This document shows positions 10,640 through 20,669 of a stretch of 64,000 bases of DNA, piece by piece; the stretch's first letter is position 1, and every line of letters begins with the position of its first letter. The notes beneath the pieces are model-generated. The model saw only the letters and a list, made by a program, of their open reading frames with translations. It was not told where the DNA came from and did not search any database. The stretch covers positions 124,001 to 188,000 of the forward strand of contig JAHFWL010000189.1 of assembly GCA_021292165.1 (NCBI GenBank), written 5' to 3'. The position numbers and the translations under genes are program-made. This stretch comes from Shinisaurus crocodilurus. Its lineage: Eukaryota; Chordata; Lepidosauria; Squamata; Shinisauridae.

Positions 10640-11110
10640 AATCTTATTGTCTATCCTTGTAAAATATATAGGCAACCCGTGGGCCACATGCGGCCAAAAG
10701 CTGATTTCTGTGCGTCCCACGGGACCCCACCCCGTTCCCTCCAGCGGACCCACCTCTCTGGCCCCCGGCTGATTTGTGCTGGGAACGGCTGAGCGGGGTG
10801 TCCCTGGGCTGTTCCCCGCATCGATCCACCGGGCAGCGAGGGGAGCTGCTTGGCGGGGCCGCTGCTCCAGTCTCATCACGCACCTCCCCGCCGCCCAGTG
10901 GATCAGTGCTGGAGGTACCCGAGGACCTCCCCACGACCCCACCCACCCCCAGCCGGCACACTCCTCAGCGGGTCGGCGCTGGGAAAACCCACCACCACGC
11001 CTCCCTGCTGCCCAGCTGATTGGCGCTGGGATCTCAGCATGTCAGGAGCGGAGGTTTAAATCTCTCCCATCCTTGCGTGCTGAGTTGGGACAGGGAAAGG
11101 TATGTGGATT
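10640..11110. other. GC-rich intron sequence
   Basis: GC- and C-rich sequence in which long overlapping open frames occur on both strands as a result of composition. It begins with gtgggccacatgcggcc, like the end of some hAT elements, but no matching partner end was found. Confidence 0.35.
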
Positions 11111-11111
11111 T

Positions 11112-11357
11112 TATTTTATTTATTTATTTATTAATTATATTTATACCCCGCCTTTTTTCCTGCAAGGAACTCAAGGCGGCTTACATAATCCTCCTCCTCC
11201 TCTCCGTTTTATCCTCACAACAACCCTGTGAGGTAGGTTAGGCTGAGAGTCAGTGACTGGCCCAAAGTCACCCAGTGAGTTTCATGCTGAGCGGGGACTA
11301 GCACCCGGATCTCCCGAGTCCCAGCCCGACACTCTCACCACTAGGCCACAATGGCTT
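11112..11357 (-). mobile_element. tRNA-derived SINE, copy 2 (antisense)
   Basis: Reverse complement of the 5321-5573 element, full length, with the T-rich tail at the left and the tRNA-like head at the right. Confidence 0.9.
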
Positions 11358-12124
11358 CCCCTGTGGATGCAGGGGAAGGGTCACGTGTTTGTGGGGGTGG
11401 GGAAAGGGTAGGTTTGTGTGAAAGAGACCAGGCGGGGAAGCCAGGCCCTGCCCACTGCCAGCGGCACCCATACTGGCCCTCGGGGGGGGGGGGGCGGAAC
11501 GGCTGCCATCCCTGCTATAAAAGGTGGGGCCACAGTTCTTGCAGAGAAACCGCTTACTGGAGGGGGCCTTTGTTCTGGGTAGGGCTGCGCAGGATGAGGG
11601 AAACGCGGGGTTCCCAGAGGCACGTGTCCCTCAGAAGGCAAATGCAGAGGTGGGGAGGGATAGCAGCGAGGAGCAGGGCACTGACCTTCTGCCCCCCCCC
11701 CCCCGCGTCCCCTGCAGACGGGCTCTCCCCCTCCCCCTTGTTTTAAATCACATTTTTCCTCAGCCAGCTCTGACACCAGGCAGCGTTTGCAAGGGAGAAT
11801 CAGCAGACAAAAGAAGGGTGAAGCAGCTTTTGCTCCTGCCTGCCGATCCTCTCCTGCAGTGCTCCTACCGATGGCCACATTCAGGTTATTTTGGCCAAAC
11901 AGTTTTGGGAACACATTTGCCAAGGTAATGCATACTTCCACCCTGTGATGACCCATTTTAGGGGCCAATTGGATAGCTTTTAGGGGCCAACTGGACAGTG
12001 AGTAACTTAGCTCACCGTGTTTCCTGTCTCTGAGTAGAGATTCAAGGGAAAGTGAAATGAGAGCAATCTAAGGGCTACTAGTCATTTCCTCCTGTGCAAC
12101 CCGAGTCTCCTTTTCATCTTTCAG

Positions 12125-12195
12125 CTGCAATGAGCAAGACTGCAAGGCACGCTGTGAGGCAAGCAACCCAGTGGCACGCCCACCACATTCTCTGG
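12125..12195 (+). CDS. TNFRSF1A: TNFRSF1A exon (CRD4, juxtamembrane stalk)
   Basis: Acceptor catctttcag, donor gtgagt. The short exon encodes SCNEQDCKARCEASNPVARP and the following HSLG, the last CRD4 cysteines and the stalk. In mammals the stalk is where ADAM17 sheds the receptor; the stalk sequence itself is not conserved enough here to place a cleavage site. Confidence 0.85.
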
Positions 12196-12333
12196 GTGAG
12201 TTCTGGAATCATCCTTTTAATACCTGGTCACTTGCCATGCTGCTGTTCCTGCCCTATCTTCGTTTCTCATCCCGCCTGTTCTCAGATCCTTTCCAACCTG
12301 CCATCTTCAGCATGTTTCTTTTTTTCCATACAG

Positions 12334-12456
12334 AACTCACATCCCTCCTTGGCTCACTGGTTGTCATCTTTGGAGCTGGCTGTTTATTGTTGTTGGCAAG
12401 GAGAATCATCAAGCCCCCTTGTCAGAGGAGACTGACCTCCACTTGCTGCTCATATC
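12334..12456 (+). CDS. TNFRSF1A: TNFRSF1A exon (transmembrane segment)
   Basis: Acceptor ttccatacag, donor gtgagt. It encodes ELTSLLGSLVVIFGAGCLLL and then LARRIIKPPCQRR: a single hydrophobic helix of about 20 residues followed by a basic stop-transfer stretch and a Cys-rich TSTCCSY tail that could be palmitoylated (inference). Phase 1 to phase 1. Confidence 0.88.
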
Positions 12457-12548
12457 GTGAGTATAAGCTTTTGCCTGTTGGTAGAATTACCTAGGAGTAA
12501 TGGAAATACAGGAAAGCAGTAGAGCTCATTTAGATAACCCACTAGACT

Positions 12549-12682
12549 ACTGTTCTCCAACCTTGGGTGCCCAGATGTTTTTGGCCTACAACTCCCAGCA
12601 TGCCCCAGCCAGCTATGCTGGCTGGGGCATGCTGGGAGTTGTAGGCCAAAAACATCTGGGGACCCAAGGTTGGAGAACACTA
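12549..12682. mobile_element. Palindromic hAT MITE, copy 1
   Basis: Two near-perfect arms of about 65 bp (tgttctccaaccttgggtgc, cctacaactcccagcatgcc and their complements) meet at ccagctatgctggctgg. The cactagac at both edges may be its target duplication. It lies 90 bp after the transmembrane exon. Confidence 0.85.
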
Positions 12683-13570
12683 GACTGATACAGAGCAAGG
12701 GATAGGGTCAGACACTTCAGAGAAACCTGGCTAAGAGAGCACACAGTTATTATTTACAGTCTCGCTGGCACACGTTAGCTTAGGATTGCCAGGTCTCGGG
12801 GTTTGACCTTAAGTTTCAGGGTTTTAGCTTTGAGATCCCCAAGGGTGTGTTGTGTAATGAACCTTGTCTAGTGATTGCGACTCCACAGAGGTGTATTACA
12901 CAGGATTCCATACAGCTCCTGGACAAGACTTTGAAAACCCAGGCCTGCAGCATGGTTTCTCCAAGAGCCAACTATAATAGTTAAACTTTCGCATAGCCAA
13001 GTTCTGATTAGGATATGGCAATTACAGTATATATTACAATATATGGCAAATTGTGAGTCTATTAATTTTTGGTGCTTACAGATGGATAATTCCTAGTGCC
13101 ATCCACCTAGATTTAAAAAAACAAAAACAAATTGTGCATTTATTCCATGTTTTCCTCCTTAATGGATTTTCTGTTCTAAGAAAAGACAGAAGAAACAGTG
13201 GGAAAACATGGGGAGAGCAGAAGATGACATCGTCTGGACTCCCTGTTAAATTCCGTGAACAAGGCAGGGTGGTTGCACAGTGAAACCCCCGACAGAGTGT
13301 TCCTAGCATTAACAATGAGAAGACATGAAGCTATTCCACCTTTTCTTCCTTGAGAAAAAAGATAGAAGCAGCAGTGGAAAAACATGGGAGATGACAATGG
13401 ACCGCCATAAAGTTCCATGAATGAGGCAGCAGGGCCATGGCATGATAAAAAGCCTCATCCGGAAGCACCCTGTGTCTCTGGCTGAGACACGGGACATTAG
13501 ACATCATTTGAGGAAAGGTGGGGGGGAAGGTTTGGAGGAGGGAAGAATTTGTCTGCTCAAGCCCCTAACA

Positions 13571-14103
13571 CAGTGTTCTCCAACCTTGGGTGCCCAGATG
13601 TTTTTGGCCTACAACTCCCAGCATGCCCCAGCCAGCGTAGCTGGCTGGGGCATGCTGGGAGTTGTAGGCCAAAAACATCTGGGCACCCAAGCAGGGCTGT
13701 GGAGTCGGTAGATAAATGTTCCGACTCTGACTCCTCAGTTTTTTGTACTTCCGACTCCGACTCCCCGACTCCTCTGTATTAATATGCTAATTAATTAATT
13801 AATATGCGAGGTAGTTGGGCAGAAGCTGCTGCCTTCTCCTTTTTGTGTGCTGATCTGCTGCTGAAGATAGGGCAGTGGGAGGATCCAGGAGGGGCATTTA
13901 TTATAAAACAGAAGTCATTAATTATAACTGTTTGTGAATTGGGACATTTAAACTTGCTTTTTTTAAAATTCCAATCTAAATTCAGTAGGAGTCGGAGTCG
14001 GTGCATTGTTTGCCGACTCCGACTCCAGGTACCCAAAATTTCCTCCGACTCCTCGAGTCCGACTCCGACTCCACAGCCTTGCACCCAAGGTTGGAGAACA
14101 CTG
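13571..14103. mobile_element. Palindromic hAT MITE, copy 2 (host of nested hAT)
   Basis: Ends cagtgttctccaacc and ggttggagaacactg are exact complements. Flanks ccctaaca at 13563-13570 and 14104-14111 are a perfect 8-bp duplication. The right arm is split by the element at 13692-14081. Confidence 0.93.
13692..14081. mobile_element. Nested 390-bp hAT element with GACTCC repeats
   Basis: Starts cagggctgtggagtcgg and ends ccgactccacagccttg (one mismatch). It is rich in gactcc/ggagtc units and flanked by perfect 8-bp cacccaag copies (13684-13691, 14082-14089). This matches the structure of hAT families spread between vertebrates; the exact family name (OC1-like) is from memory and unconfirmed. 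Confidence 0.92.
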
Positions 14104-14322
14104 CCCTAACAGCTTGCAGTAAGTAGAGGGGAGAATGTGTGCTATGAGGCTAAAAAACACCCTCCCCTCCCTGTGCTATAGGAGGACTCTTCAGAAAGGA
14201 GAAACTTTTCCCATCGCTGCTCTTCAGAGTCACTCCCTCCCCTGGTTCCACTATATAGCAATAAAGAACTGAGGTTTGGGACTAGCCGCCAGCCCTAAAC
14301 CTGAACCCTCTACCCCTCTAGG

Positions 14323-14452
14323 GGTAGGAAACTTGTGGCCCTCCGGACGTTTTGGCCTATAACTCCCTTCAGCCCTAGCCAGCATAGGTGTGGTATGATG
14401 GGAGTTGTAGGTCAAAAACATCTGGGTGGCCTTGAGTTGCCCACCCCTGCTC
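14323..14452. mobile_element. hAT-type MITE
   Basis: Imperfect palindrome from ggggtaggaaacttgtgg to gttgcccacccctg with atgatgggagttgtagg in the middle. The related copy is at 55320-55458. Confidence 0.7.
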
Positions 14453-14700
14453 CAGCACTATATAGCACAGCCGGGCAAGGCTGTTGGGAGGATATGGGAA
14501 GGAGTCGGTTAGGACAAAGCAGGAGTTTTCCTGCTCAGTGTTTATTAAAGAAACATCCTGCCATCAGTGCTCATAAAAGAAGCAGCATCTATTAGCTCAA
14601 CAACTATAAACAGAGGAAACTCCATCCACAATTACAAACCAAGAAAAGATAATCTCATTTGATGGCTATGAGATTAATTTTTCTGTTGGTTTTTTCCCAG

Positions 14701-14738
14701 CTTCAGATCAGCCATCAACAAAAGAACCTCCTTCAAAG
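14701..14738 (+). CDS. TNFRSF1A: TNFRSF1A exon (cytoplasmic linker, 38 nt)
   Basis: Acceptor ggttttttcccag, donor gtaagc. The micro-exon encodes PSDQPSTKEPPSK, a Pro/Ser-rich linker beneath the membrane. It turns phase 1 into phase 0 and so is needed to keep frame with the exon at 18602. It is supported by splice sites and phase rather than by protein conservation. Confidence 0.7.
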
Positions 14739-15255
14739 GTAAGCATTTGCAATGGTTCCTTAAACTCCCCACATATGTGCCTGGAGCACAGATCAGGAAT
14801 GTTTGCAACTCATGCCTAACACTCGTATTTCCAAGTACTGTTACTTCATACATGGATGGCAGGATGAACTGGATAGGAGACTATATTTATGAACGGTTTT
14901 GCAGTTTCTATGTCTTGGATCACTAGTCTTCCTCATCCTCTTCTTCCCACAGGTGATTGTTTCTTTCATGAGAGTTCACATGCTGTACATACTTCAGTGA
15001 CATTAACATTTGGGCCCAAATGACATTTATTTATTTTATATTAATTATATACTGCTTTTTCCTCAAAGCAGTTAAAGAGAGCAATAATGAGAACACAGAG
15101 CAGCTCCAGCATTAAAAAGGTCTAGGACGGGAGGGGAACCTTTTTATTTCTTCTGAGGGCCATATTTCCTCAGGGGTCACCTGTCAGGGGCTGCACGCCA
15201 GTGATCGGCAGCGCCAGAGCCCGCCCACTCCCTCCCTCCCTCCCTTATCTATTCA

Positions 15256-16760
15256 TTGACTGGGTTCGGACAACACGACAAACCATTGTGGGTTGCTACC
15301 CACAATGGTTTGTCGCACTGTGCAAACCGAGACCAATTCCTGCAGGGTGGCTTGTTTGAGGGCAACAAGCCACCCTGACAACCCATAGCTTATTCTAGGG
15401 GTTATACCAGGCGACCGACCCCATCGTGGGTATCAGGAATCAGCTAGAGACTCGCTTGGCAAGAGTGGCAAAAACACCTTGCCACTCTTGCCCAGCATGC
15501 CCGGGGCGAGTACCCACCGGCGCCAGCCAGCCTACACGTGCCCCAGCGGCACTTGGGAGTGATTGGCACTGGCTGGATGTCCCCCGCCACGGTTACGAGC
15601 TGTTTTTGGCTTGCCACAGGTTTTTTCCCCTTTACTGTTCCCCCCCCCCCCGGGATTGCGGAAGGCAGAAGGCGCTTGAGAGCCAACTTTTGCGATCTCT
15701 GTTTTGACAGCCCCTTCAAAGTGCCCAAGCAGCACTTCGGAAGGGCTGTCAGATATATATATATATTTTAAATTGTACACAAAATATGCACAAATAGGTT
15801 TGTATTTTTTTAATTCTTTTTTCTTTTAGCCACAGTGGCACAGCTGCAGAAATCTGAACCCTCGGCTGGGGCAATGTCCTGAGGGTACCTGCTGCCAAAG
15901 TGCAGCACGTACCAACTTTGGACATTGCCCCAGTGAGGCTCCAAATAGGTTCTTTCCCTTTGCTTTCTCTTGACAGCTGTCAAAAGGCAAGCTGCCAAGA
16001 GAAAGCATAGGTGTGAGTGATCTTTGATCGTGAGAAATGGATGGTGTGATTTACCCCACCTTTGAGGCAAGATCCTCCACTTTTTTGCCTTGATAGTCCA
16101 CAGGCTGGTGCACATTTTGCACTTTTTCCTGAGACACTGGGTGCTTGGGAAAGTACAAAAGTGCACCCCCCCTTTTTTCTTGGGAAAAGGATTTTGACAG
16201 CTAGCTGTCAACATTCTGGGTCCCTTTAAAAAGGGGTTTTGACAGGGCAATGGTGGGGGTTTTGTTTGGTTTTTTTTACTGGGGCATATACCGCCATATG
16301 TCCCAGTCAAAAACCAACCATTGCTTGGTCGAAAACCCCTTTTAAAGGGGACCTAAAGTTTTAACAGCTAGCTGTCAAAATCATTTTCCCAAGAAAAAAT
16401 GCTATTCAGGGTTTTTTTTTGACAGGGACATATGCAGGCATGAATGAATATGTCTGTGAAAAAACCATGGGGAGCCCTGTCAACAAACAAACAAACCCCT
16501 TTTAAAAGGAGCCGGAGTGACAAAACCAAGAAGCTCACTTGCTGGTTCCCAGTACTCACAATGGAGTTAGTCATTCGGGTTTAGACGACACGACAACCCA
16601 TCATGGGTACAATAACCCCTATAACAAGCCATGTGTTGTTTGTGGGCAACAAGCCACCCTGACAAGCCACCCTGTGGGAAATGGTCTGAGTTTGCATGAC
16701 ACGACAACCCACCGTGGCTTGTCACCCTCAGTGGGTTGTCGTGTCATGCGAACCCAGTCA
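15256..16760 (-). repeat. Large composite fold-back element, copy 2
   Basis: Bounded by gactgggttcggacaacac and its near complement gtgtcatgcgaacccagtc. It contains several internal palindromes: acccacaatggtttgtcg, tgacagctgtc (about 15975), and gacagctagctgtca (about 16197 and 16364). Module order is the reverse of the element at 5620-7033, so the two are in opposite orientation. No coding frame seen. Confidence 0.65.
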
Positions 16761-16779
16761 CTCAAAGATCTTATGTTCA

Positions 16780-16866
16780 ATTTATAAAAATAAGGATGCC
16801 TCCATACATTTATTGTATTTTTATTGATTATTGTAAACCACCCAGATAGTTATTGGGCGGTATAGA

Positions 16867-16910
<44 letters not shown>
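16780..16910 (+). mobile_element. L2-type 3' end with (GAT)n tail
   Basis: tgtaaaccacccagatagtt and attgggcggtatagag are the L2-like 3' end, followed by a (GAT)14 run at 16867-16910. Confidence 0.65.
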
Positions 16911-16911
<1 letters not shown>

Positions 16912-17055
16912 AGGGTGGTTGAGAATGAAGGAAAGATGGTTAAGATCTTGTGGGATTTTAAAATCCAAACTGATAAGAAGCTTGAGCACAATACCCCAGA
17001 CATCACTGTGGTTGAGAAAAACTTAGTTAAGCTGATTGATGTGGCAATCAATCCC

Positions 17056-17455
17056 AAGGAGCGTCTCCAGCAACATCAAGTAGGCCGCTCAACAAGGTCT
17101 GCCACGGACGGCCTTCTCCTTATCCCATCAGCCAGAGCAGCCAGGCTGGTGGGGACTAGGAAGAGGGCCTTCTCTGTGGCGGCCCCCACATTATGGAACT
17201 CCCTCCCTAGTGACCTTCGCCATGCCCCCTCCGTGATGAGCTTCCGCCGTGCATTAAAAACATGGCTGTTCAGGCGGGAATATGGGGTGGGTTAGGTTTT
17301 TAAAAGAACTTTTTATATTGTTTTAATTATTATTATATTTTATTGTATTGTTTTATTGTATTTTAATTGTACATCGCCCAGGGTGGCCGGGTGACCGGCC
17401 AGATGGGCGATTAATAAATATAAGAAATAAATAAATAAATAAACAAACAAACTGT
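17056..17455 (+). mobile_element. L2/Rex-type LINE 3' end
   Basis: Frame includes RAFSVAAPTLWNSLPSDLRH then APSVMSFRRALKTWLF, the usual last residues of an L2-like RT, and a 3' end gtacatcgcccagggtggcc with an (aaat)n tail. The same 3' end is antisense at 49350-49480. Confidence 0.75.
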
Positions 17456-17889
17456 GATTCCAGTAGTGATAGGTGCCTTACGGGCAATCCCAAAAGGGCT
17501 GAAAAAACACTTGAGTGCAATTGGTATTGATAAGATCACGATAGAGCAGTTACAAAGAGTAGCACTACTAGGTACTAGCTGCATAGTCAGACGATACCTC
17601 ACTGACTCTTAGGTACTGGGTTGTACCAGAGCAGTGGGGCTCCAAAAAATCCAGTCCAAACATCTGGTGGCTCATGGATATCTGGATGATGATGATGATG
17701 ATGATAATAATAATAGTGTGGAATTGCCACACTTGATTTACTCACTTTTTGTGGGTTGTTTTCCTTTGATCTTTTCTCTGATCACAGAGAATCAGACATT
17801 TTTTAAAAGAATAGAAGAGTAGCACAGGTGTAGATGCCATAGCACTGCTCTTCCACCTTTTAAAATAGAGATGGTTTTACCTGTGCCGT

Positions 17890-18230
17890 AACATTTCAGG
17901 GGATTGAACCCTATGGCCACACCTCTTCACTTCCATAGCTAAACAAATTTTTGCCATTTTCTTCCTGTTTACAAGCATTGAAAGATGTATTTTTATTTCT
18001 AATTGGCTTCAGCTTTCTCATTGGAATCTGATCAGTTTGATTTAGGCTGCAATCCTCTACCCACTTACTTGGAAAGCTCCATGAGACTTCTTAATAGACA
18101 TGTATAGGGTTATACTACTAAGGGAGCTCATTTGTTGTTTCCACTACCTCCTTCTCTGTCTGCAAAACCTGGGGATGAGGAGGTGTAGCTTTCAAAGCAC
18201 TTCCTTTTTAGCAAACAAAGTAAGTTGCAC
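17890..18230 (+). repeat. Diverged intronic duplicate, left copy
   Basis: Shares blocks with 19420-19670: ggccacac, tttgccatttt, cctgttta, gatcagt-tgattta, and gaggaggt...aaagcacttcctttt. The two copies flank the exon at 18602. Confidence 0.5.
18045..18116. repeat. Short palindromic MITE-like repeat
   Basis: ggctgcaatcctctacccac pairs loosely with the end (gacatgtatagggttatac). Related copies are at 20181-20267, 34881-34958 and 62371-62458. Confidence 0.5.
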
Positions 18231-18601
18231 CAACTACTGTTTCCTCTCTCTCTTTCCTGCTCTAAGCAAAGAGGCAAAAGAAAACATTTTAGCCCAGCAA
18301 AGGGCAGTTCAGAGTCTCATCCACCTATAAAGAGCATGGGGTGGGGGTGGGAAAGAATCACGCACTTCTAGTGTTGGAGCCAAGAAGGGATAAAACTGCT
18401 CTTTAAAGCAGCCAAACACAGTGAGATAAACTGGAGGAAGGAGCAACCAAAGGCATCTTTCAGAACAGAATGTTGTCTACTTTAACTCTAGGAATCTAAC
18501 TCAGCTCAGGCTTTTAGTGCTCCCAAAGCGATTCAACAGGCATTAGTCTCTGTGCCAGCAATGACTCCACCTGTCAGCAATATGTCTCTCTTGCTCCTTA
18601 G

Positions 18602-18740
18602 ACTGTAGCAAATGACTTCCTTCTGGATCCAAACCAGGAAATAAGAATGTTGCCACAGGAAGCCGCCACAACAACACCTCTATCGCCTCAAGGTCTACCA
18701 GACTGTGTAAGATCTGCGGGAGAGACACAGATCCCAGATT
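18602..18740 (+). CDS. TNFRSF1A: TNFRSF1A exon (cytoplasmic linker)
   Basis: Acceptor ttgctccttag, donor gtgagt. It encodes TVANDFLLDPNQEIR and on to ETQIPDC, a low-complexity linker ahead of the death domain. Phase 0 in, phase 1 out, matching the last exon. A 5'-truncated SINE begins about 40 bp after the donor. The linker is poorly conserved in this family, so the call rests on splice sites, open frame and phase. Confidence 0.72.
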
Positions 18741-18782
18741 GTGAGTGGAGCTTCTTTATAGAAATAAAATGGAGTGGGATAG

Positions 18783-18950
18783 GAGGAACTCACTGGGTGA
18801 CTTTGGGCCAATCACTGACTCTCAGCCTAACCTACCTCACAGGGTTGTTGTGAGGATAAAATGGAGAGGAGGATGATTATGTAAGCCGCCTTGGGTTCCT
18901 TGCAGGAAAAAAGGCGGGATATATATATAATAAATAAATAAATAAATAAA
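18783..18950 (+). mobile_element. tRNA-derived SINE, 5'-truncated
   Basis: Lacks the tRNA head; starts at actcactgggtgactttggg and runs to the (aaat)n tail. It begins about 40 bp downstream of a TNFRSF1A splice donor. Confidence 0.88.
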
Positions 18951-19419
18951 GTGTGAGTTATTTGTGCATCTCCTCTGGAAGGATATGTGAGAGCTATTGC
19001 CACATCAAAAGACCAAGATGTGAGAACCTCTAATTTAGATGTTACAAAGAATTCCAGAAAAGCAGAAAAAGGAAGTACAAATTACTTGCTTTGTATTCAA
19101 AGAATACAATGAATATGGTGGCCCCCGTCGTGTCTAGTTTGTCCCTCCGTGCAGCAGCCTCAGCCTCAGAGTCCTCTCATGTTGTCGGCATGCTCTGGTC
19201 TGTCTACCTTTCCCAGCTAAAAAGCCGACAGGCTGAAGCCTCAATTACGTACCTGAAGGTACTAGCATTACGCATTAGTCATCTGGGTTTCTCTCTGCTG
19301 GCATTTAGGAGGCAGGCAAAACTATTTGTTTTATTTCAGAGGATGCTAACCTGAAATGTTAGCTTTAATTGTTTCCTGTTATGTATTTTATTTTAGATTT
19401 GGTCATAGATTTTGGGGGT

Positions 19420-19670
19420 CCATGCCCTAAGGCCACACATGTTCACCTTTGTACTTGGAACACACCTTTGCCATTTTTTTTCCCTGTTTACCATTATTGC
19501 AAGGAGTTTGTTTCTATTGCTTTCATTATAATTGTCCACAGCTTTCTCGTGGCAATATGATCAGTCTGATTTAAGGGAACTCATTTCTCCCCCCCCCCAC
19601 CTCTAAAAAAATACCCTGGGAACGAGGAGGTACACTTTTTAAAGCACTTCCTTTTTACTAGCCTTGACCC
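19420..19670 (+). repeat. Diverged intronic duplicate, right copy
   Basis: Partner of 17890-18230; see that entry for the shared blocks. No second copy of the intervening exon was found downstream. Confidence 0.5.
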
Positions 19671-20180
19671 TAGACGCCAGGGTCAACTATGTATGGGAAA
19701 GGGTAGGGGGTCAATTTTTTGTGCCTAAAAAAGCATTGTCTGTTAATCCTATTTTTTATTTGTACACTTGTGCTGAATGATACAATGGAAATAATTGGTA
19801 TTATTTTGTCCATTTCTTCAGGGAACTATGGTATTGAACAGCCTAAGCACGGAATTAATAAAGAATTATTATCCCTTCATTTTCCTAGACTAGGTCTTCC
19901 ACCAGAGTAACCAAAAGCCATTTTTGTCCCAAAATGTGGCCAGAAGACAGGATGAAATGGAACTAGTGGATAACTATCATCCAGAAATACTAAAGCTTAA
20001 CAGAAATGTTTAAAATGTTTAGGATTAGGCATGTCTGAATTGAGTGAACTGTGGTTTCTGTGTTTGCATGTCACATTTGTAATGACTGGCTTGGATATCA
20101 ACAGGTGATGGACATTGACAACATACATTTATAAATGTTGTATGCAGATGTGGAAATCATCCTTATGTTTGTTTTGTGCG

Positions 20181-20267
20181 GTACAATCTTAAGCATGTTT
20201 ACTCAGTACATTCCATTTAGTTCAATGAGACTCCCTCCCTAGTACATGTGCATAGAATTACAGCCTG
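20181..20267. repeat. Short palindromic MITE-like repeat
   Basis: gtacaatcttaagcatgttt at one end and acatgtgcatagaattacag at the other. Same family as 18045-18116. Confidence 0.5.
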
Positions 20268-20400
20268 AATGAGTTGATGGACAGTGTTTGTGTTACAGAC
20301 ATTTTATACAGCACAGACCAAATTGTGAAGTGGGGGGAGAGAATAACAGATCATCACTTCATATAATTACTTGGTTTCTCCTCTATTCCTTTCCCCCTAG

Positions 20401-20669
20401 GTCCTGCAGTTTTGTATACAGTGGTGGATCATGTACCGCTGTCCCGGTGGAAGGAATTTGTGCGTCGCCTTGGTCTGAGTGAAAACGCAATAGAGAGAAT
20501 TGGTATGGAACAGCGGCATATGCGGGAAGCACAATACGAAATGCTGAGACAGTGGAGGCTGCAGGCAGGCCATGGGGCCACTGTGGAGCGCATCAGTAAT
20601 GTTCTCAACCAAATGGAGCTGAGTGGCTGTAGTGAGGCTATTCAGGAGGTCCTGACCAAAGTGCCTTAG
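20401..20669 (+). CDS. TNFRSF1A: TNFRSF1A last exon (death domain)
   Basis: Acceptor ttccccctag. The exon encodes the whole death domain: PAVLYTVVDHVPLSRWKEF, VRRLGLSENAIERI, REAQYEMLRQWR and a final helix region ending in VLTKVP, then TAG at 20667-20669. The RWKEFVRRLGLS helix and the LREAQYxML-type motif are diagnostic of TNFR1 and carry the TRADD-binding surface. The domain is full length and unbroken. Confidence 0.95.

Larger units (their letters stand above)
2920..20669 (+). other. TNFRSF1A: TNFRSF1A gene (TNF receptor 1), 5' end missing
   Basis: Gene-level entry. TNF receptor 1 is a type I membrane receptor that binds TNF as a trimer and recruits TRADD through its death domain, leading to NF-kB activation or cell death. 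Nine exons were joined by hand: 2920-3115, 7483-7611, 8081-8227, 10549-10633, 12125-12195, 12334-12456, 14701-14738, 18602-18740 and 20401-20669. All junctions are AG/GT and all phases match, giving 1197 nt (398 codons plus stop). The order is four TNFR cysteine-rich repeats, a transmembrane helix, a linker, and a death domain containing VPLSRWKEFVRRLGL, which is very like TNFRSF1A and unlike other TNFRs. The start codon and most of the signal peptide lie outside the seen exons. The human protein is about 455 residues; the shortfall here is the missing first exon and a shorter cytoplasmic linker. An extra small exon between 14739 and 18601 cannot be excluded. Confidence 0.9.

Noticed and set aside
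11381..11968. 195-codon - strand frame in a TNFRSF1A intron
   Set aside because: C/G-rich composition, overlaps a + frame of similar length, no domain seen.
16867..16910. CRISPR-like or satellite array
   Set aside because: It is a plain (GAT)n tail of an L2 end; no spacer pattern anywhere in the window.
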